Origin: Porticoccaceae bacterium
GTDB taxonomy: Bacteria > Pseudomonadota > Gammaproteobacteria > Pseudomonadales > Porticoccaceae
Reading direction: 5' to 3'
Assembly (NCBI GenBank): GCA_019090225.1
Contig: JAHRWI010000101.1
Coordinates: 1-16,203, forward strand
DNA length: 16,203 nucleotides
Made by a program: the position numbers and the translations under genes. The notes below the pieces were generated by a model. The model did not search any database, was not told the DNA's origin, and saw only the letters and a program-made list of their open reading frames with translations. Of this stretch, positions 6,401 to 13,448 are shown one piece after another. Position 1 is the stretch's first letter. Each line of letters starts with the position of its first letter.

Positions 6401-7276
6401 ATGACCGACAGACTTTATCAGGATTTATCCTGGAACATTGGCGACGTTGAAATCACTCGGCTGGTTGAGGTGATACTTCGCTCACCCGTTGAGACTTTAT
6501 TTTCAGACGGCACAAACGAGGCACTGGCACCCTATTCCAGCTGGCTGAAACCCAACTTTATCGATGAAGACGACAAGCTAATCCTTAGTATTCACGCTTT
6601 TTTAATTCGCGCCGGCGGCCTTAATATTATTGTCGACACCTGTAGTGGCAACGGTAAAAAGTTACCTTTATTTTCCGAATGGAACGATCTCGATACGCCT
6701 TTTCTGGAAAATATGGCCAAGCTGGGTTTTCCTGCCGAATCCATTGATCGGGTTTTGTGCACCCACTTACATTTTGATCACGTCGGCTGGAATACCAAAC
6801 TCGAAGGCGAGCAATGGGTACCCACTTTCCCCAATGCCCGTTACCTGTTTGGTGAAACCGAGTGGGGCTTCTGGTCCCAGGAAGAAGATCACTTCGATAC
6901 CGGCTGTAGAGAACAGGCGATTATTCCGATTCTGGATGCCGGACTGGCGGATCTCGTTGATTCTAACCACACCATCAATGACGAAATCAGCTTGATACCC
7001 ACACCGGGCCATACACCGGGTCACGTGAGTATCCTGATCTCTTCCCAGGGCGAGCAAGCCATCATCACCGGCGACATGTTCCATCACCCCTGCCAGATGG
7101 CCAAACCAGGTTTGCTGGATATCGGTGATGTAGAGCATGACCGTGCTGAACAAACCCGTATTGATTTCATGAACACCTACTCAGATGGTAAGACCCTGAT
7201 TTTAGGTACCCACTTCGCGACACCCACATCAGGAAAAATTGTCGCCGACGGTGATGGTTTTCGCTTTGTAAGCTAA
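6401..7276 (+). CDS. Metallo-beta-lactamase-fold hydrolase, first of a tandem pair (291 aa)
   Basis: This is an MBL-fold enzyme with a full dinuclear metal site: HLHFDH (His122, His124, Asp126, His127), His204 in TPGHTPGH, Asp225 in ITGDMFHH and His271 in LGTHFATPT. Spacings resemble those of AHL lactonases and methyl-parathion-hydrolase-like enzymes, so the likely reaction is opening of a lactone or ester. The real substrate is not known. No signal peptide is present, so it is cytoplasmic. It is about 61% identical, without gaps (179 of 291 by my hand count), to the next gene, so the pair arose by tandem duplication. The second metal site is intact in both. AGGGG upstream of ATG 6401 is an adequate ribosome site. 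Its place inside an acyl-CoA cluster suggests it hydrolyses an intermediate of that route. Confidence 0.9.
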   Translation: MTDRLYQDLSWNIGDVEITRLVEVILRSPVETLFSDGTNEALAPYSSWLKPNFIDEDDKLILSIHAFLIRAGGLNIIVDTCSGNGKKLPLFSEWNDLDTPFLENMAKLGFPAESIDRVLCTHLHFDHVGWNTKLEGEQWVPTFPNARYLFGETEWGFWSQEEDHFDTGCREQAIIPILDAGLADLVDSNHTINDEISLIPTPGHTPGHVSILISSQGEQAIITGDMFHHPCQMAKPGLLDIGDVEHDRAEQTRIDFMNTYSDGKTLILGTHFATPTSGKIVADGDGFRFVS

Positions 7277-7285
7277 GGTACATAA

Positions 7286-7312
7286 CAACTAATTCAACTA
7301 CGACAACTACGA
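7286..7312. repeat. 9-bp tandem repeat, 3 copies
   Basis: CAACTAATT (7286-7294), CAACTACGA (7295-7303) and CAACTACGA (7304-7312) are consecutive, the last two being identical. It fills much of the 67-bp gap between the two MBL-fold genes. Confidence 0.75.
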
Positions 7313-7343
7313 TGCAGAAAACAATTAACAGGGGAAGATAATA

Positions 7344-8219
7344 ATGAGCGACCGTCTTTACGAAAAACTCAGCTGGCAGGTAGGCGATGTGTCCATCCAT
7401 CGTTTGGTAGAGGTGGTGCTTTGCGCGCCGATTGACTCTTTGTTTCCAGATCGCAGCGCCGCAGAATTATCTGCCTACGAGAGCTGGTTAAAACCGAATT
7501 ATTTAGACGCCGACGGCAATATGCACATCAGTATTCATGCTTTTCTTATCAATGCCGGTGGCATGAAAATGATTGTCGATACCTGCGCAGGCAACGGTAA
7601 AAACCTGCCTTTGTACGACGAATGGAAAAACCTCAATACGCCGTTTCTTGAAAACATGACCGAGCTAGGTTTTGGCCCCGACGCTATCGATAGAGTGATG
7701 TGTACCCATCTGCACTTTGATCACGTCGGCTGGAACACCCATAAGGTTAACGACAAATGGGTGCCCTCCTTTCCCAACGCGCGATACCTGTTCAATAAAA
7801 CCGAGTGGGAATTCTGGAAGGACGCCGATGACCCCTACGAAAGCAATGCTCTCGAGCATGCCCTACAACCTATTTTTGATGCTGATCTGGTTGAGCTGGT
7901 CGAGGCCAACCATCAGGTCTGCGATGAAATCAGTCTGATTCCAACACCGGGTCATACACCAGGTCATGCCAGTGTTCTGATTCAATCCAAAGGCGAAGAA
8001 GCGGTGATCACTGGTGATATGTTTCACCATCCCCTGCAGTTTGCGGAACCAGGCTGGATCGACGCAGCGGATGTCGAAAGCGACCGGGCTGAACGCACGC
8101 GCATTGAGTTTATGCAACGCTTTGGCAACACAGACTCAACGGTGCTCGGCACTCACTTCGCCACACCCACGGCTGGCAAGATAGTCAGTGATGGGGATGG
8201 CTATAAATTCGAAAGTTAA
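7344..8219 (+). CDS. Metallo-beta-lactamase-fold hydrolase, second of a tandem pair (291 aa)
   Basis: It has the same length as its upstream paralogue and the same metal ligands at the same positions: His122, His124, Asp126, His127, His204, Asp225 and His271. Differences cluster at residues about 34-40, 161-170 and 261-266. In particular, the QEEDHFDTG segment of the first copy becomes DADDPYESN here. These are likely substrate-facing or flexible loops, so the two enzymes may have split specificities or stereo-preferences. AGGGGAAG about 12 nt before ATG 7344 is a good ribosome site. Relation to AHL-lactonase-type hydrolases is at fold and metal-site level only. Confidence 0.9.
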   Translation: MSDRLYEKLSWQVGDVSIHRLVEVVLCAPIDSLFPDRSAAELSAYESWLKPNYLDADGNMHISIHAFLINAGGMKMIVDTCAGNGKNLPLYDEWKNLNTPFLENMTELGFGPDAIDRVMCTHLHFDHVGWNTHKVNDKWVPSFPNARYLFNKTEWEFWKDADDPYESNALEHALQPIFDADLVELVEANHQVCDEISLIPTPGHTPGHASVLIQSKGEEAVITGDMFHHPLQFAEPGWIDAADVESDRAERTRIEFMQRFGNTDSTVLGTHFATPTAGKIVSDGDGYKFES

Positions 8220-8272
8220 AGGCTAATCAAAGCCGGGTTCAGGAAGTAATAATTATAATAAATCGGGATCTA

Positions 8273-8304
8273 AAGGCACCACGCTAACATTTCGGCGGTG
8301 CCTT
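8273..8304 (+). terminator. Hairpin in the gap before the epimerase gene
   Basis: AAGGCACC (8273-8280) pairs with GGTGCCTT (8297-8304); GC (8283-8284) with GC (8295-8296) can add two pairs past a 2-nt bulge. No T-run follows. It is directly adjacent to a second small hairpin that covers the Shine-Dalgarno (8304-8319), so it could be an attenuator or leader structure rather than a terminator. Confidence 0.45.
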
Positions 8305-8319
8305 CTCCCCTAAAGGAGA
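8304..8319 (+). promoter_or_regulatory. Possible Shine-Dalgarno-masking hairpin before the epimerase gene
   Basis: TCTCC (8304-8308) is complementary to GGAGA (8315-8319), the Shine-Dalgarno of the ATG at 8326, with a 6-nt loop CCTAAA. The first T is shared with the 3' arm of the preceding hairpin, so the two structures could stack or compete at that base. Confidence 0.35.
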
Positions 8320-8325
8320 CAAGCT

Positions 8326-9447
8326 ATGAAGCGCGTACTTGTTGTTGGCGGTACAGGGCCAACCGGCCCCCATGTTCTCCAGGGCCTGCTCGACAGAGGC
8401 TTCGAAACCACCATTTTTCACCGCGGCACCCATGAACCACCTGGGCTGCCCGACGTAGAGCATATTCATGGTGATCCCCATTTCGAAGAAACTATTGCCG
8501 AGTCCCTCGATGGCCGCGAATTCGACGTGGTTCTGGCCATGTATGGGCGCATCCGTTTTATTGCTGACTACTTTGCTAATCGTTGCGAACGATTTCTCGC
8601 TGTGGGCGGTATTCCCGTATATCGGGGCTTGCTTAACCCTGAAGACAATCATCCCTTCGGGCTCAAGGTGCCGACATCCGAGACGGCACCACTCATGTCC
8701 GATGCCAGAGAATCCAAAGCCGCCAAATTTGGCAACCTTATTTATGAGACTGAGCGTTACGTACTCGATCTAGGGGAAAGTGGCGCTTACAACAGCTGCT
8801 ATTTTCGCTACCCGGCGATTTATGGCCCCCGCCAGCCCAACCCTATGGACTGGTCAGTGATTAAACGAGTGTTAGACGGTCGCAGCCATATGATCCTGCC
8901 GGAAAGCGGCCTGATGATTACCACCCGCTGCGCCGCACGTAATGCGGCGCAGTATCTTTTGTTGGCTATTGATAAGCCTCTCGAAAGTAAGAATCAGGTA
9001 TACAACTGTGTGGATGAAGATCAGTACACCATGCGGCAGTGGATGGAACTAATTTCTACCTTTACTGGGCGAAAACTGGAAACCTTCTCCGTACCCAAAG
9101 AACTGGGCGCGCCCGCTGAGCCTCTCACTCGACTACTGGATGTCAGTAATCACTGCTACCTGGATGGCAGTAAGGCGCGAGACGAGCTGGGCTATCGCGA
9201 TCTAATATCTGCCGAGCGGGCCCTGGAGGAGAATGTTGAGTGGTACGTGAATAATCCTGTTACTGAGGAAGAGTACCCCAATTATCCCGACCCCTTTAAT
9301 TACCAGGCCGAAGATAAACTCATGGCTGCCTATACTAAAAGCATTGCCGCTCTGAAAGAAGAAGTGCCCTTTGAGAAGCCTAAATACTACCACTCCTATG
9401 CCCACCCTAAGAAGCCGGGCCAGGGGCCGGATCATCGTGGACGCTAA
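8326..9447 (+). CDS. Atypical NAD-dependent epimerase/dehydratase family protein (373 aa)
   Basis: This is an extended short-chain dehydrogenase/reductase. The N-terminal Rossmann motif is GGTGPTG (8-14) after MKRVLVV. The strand-5 region reads ERFLAVGGIPVYRG (88-101), and the substrate side begins at CYFRYPAIYGPRQPNP, a usual extended-SDR R-x-x-x-x-Y-G-P block. The catalytic Y-x-x-x-K is not kept in its normal form: the expected place reads Y140-E-T-E-R144, with Arg for Lys. The last 70 residues (about 305-373) are an unusual Tyr/Pro/Lys-rich tail (NYPDPFNYQAEDK, KPKYYHSYAHPKK) beyond the core fold. It may reduce a CoA-linked or free sugar-like intermediate, or be a binding protein. AAAGGAG upstream of ATG 8326 fixes the start. 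It lies 106 bp after the second MBL gene, in the same direction. Confidence 0.85.
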   Translation: MKRVLVVGGTGPTGPHVLQGLLDRGFETTIFHRGTHEPPGLPDVEHIHGDPHFEETIAESLDGREFDVVLAMYGRIRFIADYFANRCERFLAVGGIPVYRGLLNPEDNHPFGLKVPTSETAPLMSDARESKAAKFGNLIYETERYVLDLGESGAYNSCYFRYPAIYGPRQPNPMDWSVIKRVLDGRSHMILPESGLMITTRCAARNAAQYLLLAIDKPLESKNQVYNCVDEDQYTMRQWMELISTFTGRKLETFSVPKELGAPAEPLTRLLDVSNHCYLDGSKARDELGYRDLISAERALEENVEWYVNNPVTEEEYPNYPDPFNYQAEDKLMAAYTKSIAALKEEVPFEKPKYYHSYAHPKKPGQGPDHRGR

Positions 9448-9454
9448 GGCCCGG

Positions 9455-9505
9455 TAAGCTCTAAGCGATATTAAGCTCTAGACGATACTAAGCGCTCAGC
9501 TATAC
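9455..9505. repeat. 17-bp tandem repeat, 3 copies
   Basis: TAAGCTCTAAGCGATAT (9455-9471), TAAGCTCTAGACGATAC (9472-9488) and TAAGCGCTCAGCTATAC (9489-9505) are consecutive; units 1 and 2 agree at 14 of 17 positions, and 2 and 3 at 12 of 17. It begins 7 bp after the epimerase stop codon and fills about half of the 116-bp spacer. Confidence 0.85.
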
Positions 9506-9563
9506 AAAGCATATTTAAATCAACAGCAACACTAACCCATTATTAACTTTGAAGGAGTAGAAA

Positions 9564-10328
9564 ATGAGTGGACTTGTAGAAGGTAAAGTAGCCCTGGTAA
9601 CTGGCGCAGGCTCGGGTATTGGACGAGCCTCAGCACTGGCCTTTGTTCGTGAAGGCGCGAAAGTGTTGGTCGCTGATGTGAATGACTCCGCCGGTGAGGA
9701 AACCGTCAAGCTGATTCAACAAGCTGGTGGCGAAGCTGTCTATCAGCACTGTGACATCAGTAATGAAGCCGAGGTTGAGGCCATGGTCGCCAGAGTGATT
9801 GAGGCTTTCGGTCGTCTTGATTGTGCCTACAATAATGCTGGCGCGCCCGGAAAAGGCTCCTCCATTATCGATGACACCGTAGAAAATTATGATTTTAATT
9901 ATGCGGTCAATTTGAAAGGTGCCTGGCTTTCCATGAAGCACGTTGCCCGACAATTAATTGCGCAGGGGGATGGCGGTGCTATCGTCACCACCTCCTCCTT
10001 TGCCGGTCTTGAAGGTGTCCGTAACAGCGGCGCGTATGTTGCCGCCAAACACGGTGTTATTGGCCTGATCAAAACTGGGGCAATCGAACTGGCGTCAAAA
10101 AACATTCGGGTCAATGCCATTTGCCCAGGCCCCATCGGCACAGCTTTGTTGAAGAGCGCCATTGGTGAAAATGAGGCCGCTCGCGATCACATGGAAAAAA
10201 TGACCCTGCTACGCCGTTTTGGTGAACCTTCAGAAATCGCCAACGCTGCAGTGTGGCTGTGTTCGGAGCAGGCGTCTTATGTCACGGGGGTTGCTTTCCC
10301 AGTAGACGGCGGCATGGCGGCTGCGTAA
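9564..10328 (+). CDS. Classical short-chain dehydrogenase/reductase (254 aa)
   Basis: This is a classical SDR of normal length, oxidising or reducing a hydroxyl/keto group. It has cofactor motif TGAGSGIG (13-20), Asp38 at the end of strand 2 (VADV), which favours NAD(H) over NADP(H), NNAG (90-93), a catalytic serine in TTSSFAG (142-148), Tyr158 and Lys162 in AYVAAKHG, and the NAICPGPI block (184-191). The C-terminus YVTGVAFPVDGGMAA is standard. A 3-hydroxyacyl-CoA or secondary-alcohol role fits its position after a dehydrogenase and hydratase, but the substrate is not readable. GAAGGAG 11-12 nt before ATG 9564 supports the start. Confidence 0.95.
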   Translation: MSGLVEGKVALVTGAGSGIGRASALAFVREGAKVLVADVNDSAGEETVKLIQQAGGEAVYQHCDISNEAEVEAMVARVIEAFGRLDCAYNNAGAPGKGSSIIDDTVENYDFNYAVNLKGAWLSMKHVARQLIAQGDGGAIVTTSSFAGLEGVRNSGAYVAAKHGVIGLIKTGAIELASKNIRVNAICPGPIGTALLKSAIGENEAARDHMEKMTLLRRFGEPSEIANAAVWLCSEQASYVTGVAFPVDGGMAAA

Positions 10329-10368
10329 GTAATTATTGATACCTGGGCTATACTGCAGTGCTTAATAA

Positions 10369-10386
10369 AAGACGGTTGCCCGTCTT
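10369..10386. terminator. Hairpin after the SDR gene
   Basis: AAGACGG (10369-10375) and CCGTCTT (10380-10386) pair perfectly around TTGC. On the plus strand it is followed by CTACAACC, not a T-run. On the minus strand it would be followed by TTATTAAG. It is therefore a weak plus-strand terminator for the metabolic cluster, or a leader hairpin of the next gene. Confidence 0.5.
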
Positions 10387-10424
10387 CTACAACCAGGGCC
10401 AAAAGCACGGAGTCAGGAGATAAT

Positions 10425-11198
10425 ATGAACAAGCGATTGAAAAATTTACCGGCAATTATTGTTGTCTCCAGTCTCATCACCGTGCCGGTCTACAGTAACG
10501 CCGACTGGAAAAGTTTGCTCGGTAAAGCCCAGGAAGTCATCACCTCTGATCAACCAGTGACACTGAATGATTCAGCAGTTTCCGCCCTGTCAAATAGCGA
10601 CATGGTTGCGGGTTTAAAAGAAGCGCTAATTCAGGGTTCTAGAACCGCCATTGATAGCCTCGGCAAAGAAGATGGCTTTCTCGCCAACCCAGAGGTGAAG
10701 ATTCCTCTGCCTGAGAAACTTCAAACCCTGGAGACAGGCCTGCGTGCCATTGGTCAGGGTGCTGTAGCAGACGGCTTTATTACCTCCATGAATCGCGCTG
10801 CGGAGCAAGCCGTACCCCAGGCCACTGATTTATTCGTCAACGCTATTAGCAATATGTCCCTTGAAGATGCCCAGACAGTTCTCAAAGGGCCGGATGACGC
10901 GGCGACTCAATATTTACAGAAAAACAGTGGCAGGCAACTTCATGAATTGATGAAACCTATTGTTAAAGACGCCACCGATAAAGTCGGCGTCACCAGTGCA
11001 TACAAAAATATGTTTAGCAAAGCGGGTTTTCTCGGAAAAACCATCGATGCAGATGCCATCGACCTTGATAACTACGTAACTGAACAGGCTACCAATAGTC
11101 TATTCCAGTTGATTGCAGCAGAGGAACAACGTATTCGGGAGAATCCGGTGGCCCGAACCACTGACTTGCTTAAGAAGGTATTTGCGACGGCAAAATAA
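10425..11198 (+). CDS. DUF4197 family secreted protein (257 aa)
   Basis: The function is unknown. A typical signal peptide is seen: basic MNKRLKN, hydrophobic LPAIIVVSSLITVPVY and a likely cut after SNA (about residue 26), so the mature form DWKSLLGKAQ is periplasmic. The body matches DUF4197 in pattern: VAGLKEALIQGSRTAIDSLGKEDGFLANPEVKIPLPEKL (about 61-99), then LRAIGQGAVADGFITSMNRAAEQAVPQA, a phase of helices with NAISNMSLEDAQTVLKGPDDAATQYLQ, and a final IAAEEQRIRENPVARTTDLLKKVF. The mature part is nearly all helical, and length is normal. AGGAG before ATG 10425 supports the start. A TATACT at 10349-10354 could be its -10, without a clear -35. Gene order gives no link to the metabolic cluster. 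Confidence 0.88.
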   Translation: MNKRLKNLPAIIVVSSLITVPVYSNADWKSLLGKAQEVITSDQPVTLNDSAVSALSNSDMVAGLKEALIQGSRTAIDSLGKEDGFLANPEVKIPLPEKLQTLETGLRAIGQGAVADGFITSMNRAAEQAVPQATDLFVNAISNMSLEDAQTVLKGPDDAATQYLQKNSGRQLHELMKPIVKDATDKVGVTSAYKNMFSKAGFLGKTIDADAIDLDNYVTEQATNSLFQLIAAEEQRIRENPVARTTDLLKKVFATAK

Positions 11199-11212
11199 CC
11201 TTATCCGCGCCT

Positions 11213-11230
11213 TAAGCCTAAGCCTAAGCC
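11213..11230. repeat. 6-bp tandem repeat TAAGCC, 3 copies
   Basis: TAAGCC is repeated three times (11213-11218, 11219-11224, 11225-11230), followed by a partial TAAC. It starts 14 bp after the DUF4197 stop codon. Confidence 0.9.
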
Positions 11231-11291
11231 TAACAAAGCCTCACTCGAATCGACTAGTTAGCACACTGTTTTATGCGGGTGCTAGCGGTTT

Positions 11292-11318
11292 CTATCGGGA
11301 CGACAACCCCGTAGTTTT
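11292..11318 (+). terminator. Candidate intrinsic terminator for the DUF4197 gene
   Basis: CTA-T-CGGG (11292-11299) pairs with CCCG-TAG (11308-11314) with the T at 11295 bulged and an 8-nt loop. It is followed by TTTT (11315-11318), a short U-tract, about 94 bp past the stop codon. Confidence 0.4.
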
Positions 11319-11453
11319 CCTGGTTGGCCAGTACTCATAAGTTCATCCTGCAGCTAGAGCCTCTATCTAGATCGCATTGATGCACACCTTATGCGAAGAC
11401 CAATCAAAACATTAGAAAACCAATATAGACACAAAATCCGGTAGCTTTTTTTG

Positions 11454-11459
11454 TATGAT
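11454..11459 (+). promoter_or_regulatory. Candidate -10 for the MsbA-related exporter, GC-rich discriminator
   Basis: TATGAT preceded by TG and followed by GCGCTCCCC lies 29 bp before the ATG at 11489. No good -35 is visible. It resembles the uup -10 region (TG, AT-rich hexamer, then a C-rich stretch). Confidence 0.3.
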
Positions 11460-11488
11460 GCGCTCCCCTATCCTATTGATACGTAGTT

Positions 11489-13384
11489 ATGCCCCCTGGT
11501 CCCGAACAAAATACCCCTGTACAAAATAATTCTGTACCAGCCGATCCCGACCTGCCAACAGGGCCCCTATCAGGAGCCACCGCGGACCCAGCCGGAGAGA
11601 CACCAGAGCTGGTCAGCCCTCCATCTACCCGGCGCTCATCAATTGTCCACCTGCTGCGTTTTGTCGCGCCCTACCGATCCCGCTGGATCGGAGCCATTAT
11701 CGCCCTACTGATTACCGCTGGAATCACCCTGAGCCTGGGTCAGGGTGTGCGCATGGTCATCGACGAAGGCTTTGTTGCAGGCTCAGTGAGTCAGCTTCGC
11801 CAGGGGGTGTTTCTGCTGCTGACCCTGTCGGTATTTATGGCGATAGGAACGTTTGTTCGGTTTTATCTGGTGTCGTGGCTGGGGGAACGGGTCAGCGCGG
11901 ATATTCGCAGCGCTGTTTTCAATAACGTCGTTGGTCTGAGCCCTGGATATTTTGATGATAATCGTAGCGGCGAAATTATGTCTCGCCTGACCACTGATAC
12001 CACGCTCCTGCAAACCATCGTTGGCAGCTCATTTTCACTCGCTTTACGCAGCTCCATTTCTACTGTTGGTGCCCTGATCATTCTCCTTATCACCAACCTC
12101 AAGCTCACACTCATCATTATCGGCTGTGTGCCGGTCATTCTATTACCGATTTTGATATTTGGTCGGCGAGTACGCACGCTGTCACGAAGCAGTCAGGACT
12201 CGATAGCCAGTGTCGGCACTTACGCCGGTGAAATCATCCAGCATATTAAAACCGTACAAAGCTACACCCGTGAGGACTATGAAAAATCGGCCTTTGGCAA
12301 GGAGGTGGATAAGGCCTTTGGCATCGCTAAGCGGCGTATTCTTCAGCGCGCCATATTGATGGCGGCGGTGATTCTGCTGGTCTTTGGCTCCCTCAGCGGC
12401 ATGCTCTGGATCGGTGGCAATGATGTATTAGAAGGCACGATGACCGCCGGTGACCTGGGCGCTTTCGTATTTTATGCCCTGCTGGTCGCCGTGGGTGTCG
12501 CTACCATGTCTGAGGTCTATGGTGATCTGCAACGGGCAGTGGGTGCGACTGATCGCCTGGTCGATCTGATGACGGCTGAGGCGACGATCTGCGCGCCGTC
12601 TAACCCGGCTGGAACTAAGCCCGCTGTGTCTATTAACGAATTGCCCGCACGGATAGAATTCAAAGGGGTTTCCTTCAACTATCCTTCTCGACCAGATCAA
12701 AAAGCCCTGGACGATTTATCTATCAATATAGAAGAAGGCAAGATCATTGCCCTGGTGGGGCCATCCGGGGCCGGAAAATCGACTATTTTTGAATTGCTAC
12801 AACGTTTTTACGATCCGCAATCCGGCGATATTTATCTGGGGGGCACTGATATTCGTGATCTGACACCGAGCGATTTGCGCCAGCAACTCGGCGTAGTTTC
12901 ACAGCACCCAGCACTATTCAGCGCCGATGTCGCCCACAACATCCGCTATGGCAAGCCCGATGCCAGTGATGAAGAAGTTCGCGCCGCCGCCCGTGCTGCC
13001 TATGCCGATGAGTTTATCGAGACCCTGCCTGAAGGCTATGGCAGTTATTTGGGCGAACAAGGCGTACGATTATCGGGCGGACAAAAACAGCGCATCGCCA
13101 TCGCCCGGGCTATCCTGAAAAACCCTCGCTTGTTGCTACTGGACGAAGCCACTAGCGCTCTGGACACTCACAGCGAACAACAGGTTCAGCTCGCCCTCGA
13201 TAAGCTGATGGAAAATCGTACCACTTTAATTATTGCCCATCGTCTGTCAACCATCCTTCACGCCGATCAAATCATCGTTATGGATGAGGGCAAAGTTGTC
13301 GCCAGAGGCACTCACCAGCAATTGCTAAAAGATAGTGAACTCTATGCCCGCCTTGCTGCAGTGCAGTTTCGCGAAGAGGAGTGA
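11489..13384 (+). CDS. MsbA-related ABC exporter, fused permease and ATPase (631 aa)
   Basis: This is a type IV (exporter) half-transporter that would work as a homodimer in the inner membrane. About six membrane segments lie at roughly 67-88, 106-127, 185-205, 207-225, 288-310 and 322-342. The ATPase has Walker A GPSGAGKST (424-432), Q-loop Gln472, signature LSGGQKQR (528-535), Walker B LLLLDEAT (548-555, Glu553) and switch His584. Text such as SPGYFDDNRSGEIMSRLTTDTTLLQ and VQSYTREDYE resembles the MsbA-related subfamily of proteobacteria. The substrate is probably a lipid, but it is not established. Unlike MsbA, it has a Pro/Ala/Asn-rich cytoplasmic extension of about 50 residues before the first membrane segment, partly built from a 15-bp repeat. 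No Shine-Dalgarno is seen before ATG 11489, and the extension has no other Met, so the start is provisional. Confidence 0.9.
   Translation: MPPGPEQNTPVQNNSVPADPDLPTGPLSGATADPAGETPELVSPPSTRRSSIVHLLRFVAPYRSRWIGAIIALLITAGITLSLGQGVRMVIDEGFVAGSVSQLRQGVFLLLTLSVFMAIGTFVRFYLVSWLGERVSADIRSAVFNNVVGLSPGYFDDNRSGEIMSRLTTDTTLLQTIVGSSFSLALRSSISTVGALIILLITNLKLTLIIIGCVPVILLPILIFGRRVRTLSRSSQDSIASVGTYAGEIIQHIKTVQSYTREDYEKSAFGKEVDKAFGIAKRRILQRAILMAAVILLVFGSLSGMLWIGGNDVLEGTMTAGDLGAFVFYALLVAVGVATMSEVYGDLQRAVGATDRLVDLMTAEATICAPSNPAGTKPAVSINELPARIEFKGVSFNYPSRPDQKALDDLSINIEEGKIIALVGPSGAGKSTIFELLQRFYDPQSGDIYLGGTDIRDLTPSDLRQQLGVVSQHPALFSADVAHNIRYGKPDASDEEVRAAARAAYADEFIETLPEGYGSYLGEQGVRLSGGQKQRIAIARAILKNPRLLLLDEATSALDTHSEQQVQLALDKLMENRTTLIIAHRLSTILHADQIIVMDEGKVVARGTHQQLLKDSELYARLAAVQFREEE
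11506..11535 (+). repeat. In-frame 15-bp tandem duplication in the exporter N-terminus
   Basis: ACAAAATACCCCTGT (11506-11520) is followed directly by ACAAAATAATTCTGT (11521-11535), identical at 12 of 15 positions. In the reading frame this gives Gln-Asn-Thr-Pro-Val then Gln-Asn-Asn-Ser-Val (residues 7-16). Confidence 0.8.
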
Positions 13385-13390
13385 GGCATA

Positions 13391-13410
13391 GAACCCTCTT
13401 GGGAGGCTTC
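13391..13410. terminator. Small hairpin between convergent exporter and fabF-like genes
   Basis: GAACCCTC (13391-13398) pairs with GAGGCTTC (13403-13410) with one C-C mismatch and loop TTGG. It follows the exporter stop codon by 6 bp. AT-rich sequence but no clean T-run follows. Confidence 0.4.
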
Positions 13411-13448
13411 AATATTACTGCAAGTAAAATATTACGATAGTTATTTAT

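Larger units (their letters stand above)
11231..11488. other. Intergenic region between DUF4197 and MsbA-related genes (290 bp in all)
   Basis: Contains a terminator-like hairpin (11292-11318), an inverted pair TAGCAC / GTGCTA around 11262-11285, and a candidate -10 TATGAT (11454-11459). No protein-coding signal is supported; a frame of 75 codons running across 11113-11340 overlaps the end of the DUF4197 gene out of frame and has no ribosome site. Confidence 0.6.

Noticed and set aside
6767..7153. 128-codon minus-strand open frame opposite the first MBL-fold gene (and similar frames opposite the second, 7665-7859 and 7863-8117)
   Set aside because: Similar antisense frames in both paralogues follow from their shared codon use and are shadows; no domain is seen.
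6401..8219. Calling the MBL-fold pair AHL lactonases (quorum quenching)
   Set aside because: Metal-ligand spacing is compatible, but the fold covers many reactions and no substrate-specific residues can be judged; kept only as an alternative.
8284..8652. 122-codon open frame on the minus strand opposite the epimerase gene
   Set aside because: It lies wholly antisense to a well-supported gene and its leader, has no recognisable domain and no convincing ribosome site.
9415..9454. CCGGGCC / GGCCCGG inverted repeat across the epimerase stop codon as a terminator
   Set aside because: The loop is 26 nt, competing pairings exist inside (GGGCCAGGGGCC) and no T-run follows.
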